Source: Flaccisagitta enflata (Eukaryota > Chaetognatha > Sagittoidea > Aphragmophora). From it: a stretch of DNA of 64,000 bases. Both the position numbers and the translations under genes were made by a program. The notes beneath the pieces were generated by a model. It saw nothing but the letters and a program-made list of their open reading frames with translations. It made no database searches and was not told the origin of the DNA. The stretch's first letter is position 1. Every line of letters begins with the position of its first letter. Below are positions 63,722-64,000 of this stretch, one piece after another. Location: the NCBI GenBank assembly GCA_965153355.1, contig OZ231126.1, positions 31,558,001 to 31,622,000 of the forward strand, in the 5' to 3' direction.

Positions 63722-64000
63722 CCGTCTGTATCTCAAATGCTAATTATCAACAGAACTCATTTATAACGGAAATAGCCGATAAGCAAAAGAGAGGTCTCCT
63801 GAAACTAAACCCTCGAAGTTTTGAAGTATAACATTGTGCCATGCCATCTGGAGGGCGGATTAAGAATCGCGTCGGGCGATCGCAGGAACAAATGTTAACG
63901 TGTAAACAGAAAATGAGCCTCAAAGAACAGGAAAAGAAAATGAGAACTGTCGTGTTTTAAGTCATGGCCATTGGAACTTGGTCATCAATTTAGAGTCACG
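63722..64000. other. Non-coding edge
   Basis: No gene or repeat end recognised before the window ends. Confidence 0.4.

Overview
The window is metazoan-type nuclear DNA, most likely from an invertebrate that makes motile cilia. The evidence is spliced genes with GT-AG introns, an axonemal dynein-assembly gene, a BEL/Pao LTR retrotransposon, two non-LTR retrotransposons (LINEs), TA-flanked and hAT-type miniature elements, and very heavy microsatellite load, mostly (CT)n and (TTG)n. I cannot name the species. No bacterial operon, CRISPR array or complete rRNA/tRNA gene is visible.

Layout. 1-7000 (minus): an ortholog of DNAAF9 (C20orf194/Shulin), four coding exons visible, with its 3' exons beyond the left edge. 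7000-15300: interspersed hairpin-bounded elements, (CT)n tracts and one long charged/Gln-rich reading frame (9943-10833). 15392-19119 (plus): a two-exon gene for an unrecognised multi-pass membrane protein of about 313 residues. 19300-25200: minisatellites (21-bp, 15-bp, about 155-bp and 30-bp units), one interrupted by a TA-target element whose empty site can be read from neighbouring units. 25810-35729 (minus): a complete BEL/Pao element with LTRs, a 5-bp target duplication, gag, damaged pol and a long third frame of unknown function. 36000-41600: foldback elements, (GGAC)n, (CT)n and a tRNA-like sequence inside a large inverted repeat. 41759-49930 (minus): an L1/Tx1-like LINE whose ORF1 carries a zinc knuckle and an SGNH-esterase-like domain. 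51190-54298 (minus): a CR1/L2-like LINE. 54300-56410: more hairpin-bounded elements and duplicated segments. 56721-60501 (minus): at least two exons of another membrane protein with a Cys/His C-terminal module. 60500-64000: nested TA-flanked elements.

The most unusual signal is a family of about 18 interspersed copies or fragments (best copies at 7472-8535, 7746-7913, 16824-17071, 17795-17975, 54569-54751, 54997-55121, 56144-56408). Each good copy starts with a perfect hairpin a-b-a' and ends with b'a', the exact complement of the first strand plus loop, followed by a second hairpin and TTGTT. The stem sequence differs from copy to copy (GTCGCG, GTTGCG, GATGCG, GGTGCG) while the pairing is kept at all positions. 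This is strong by-eye covariation between the two ends and implies a switchable single-stranded structure that matters for spread or function. I do not recognise this family.

Only three host protein genes are supported. The rest is repeats. Coordinates of repeat edges are by eye; exon edges rest on splice consensus plus reading-frame continuity.
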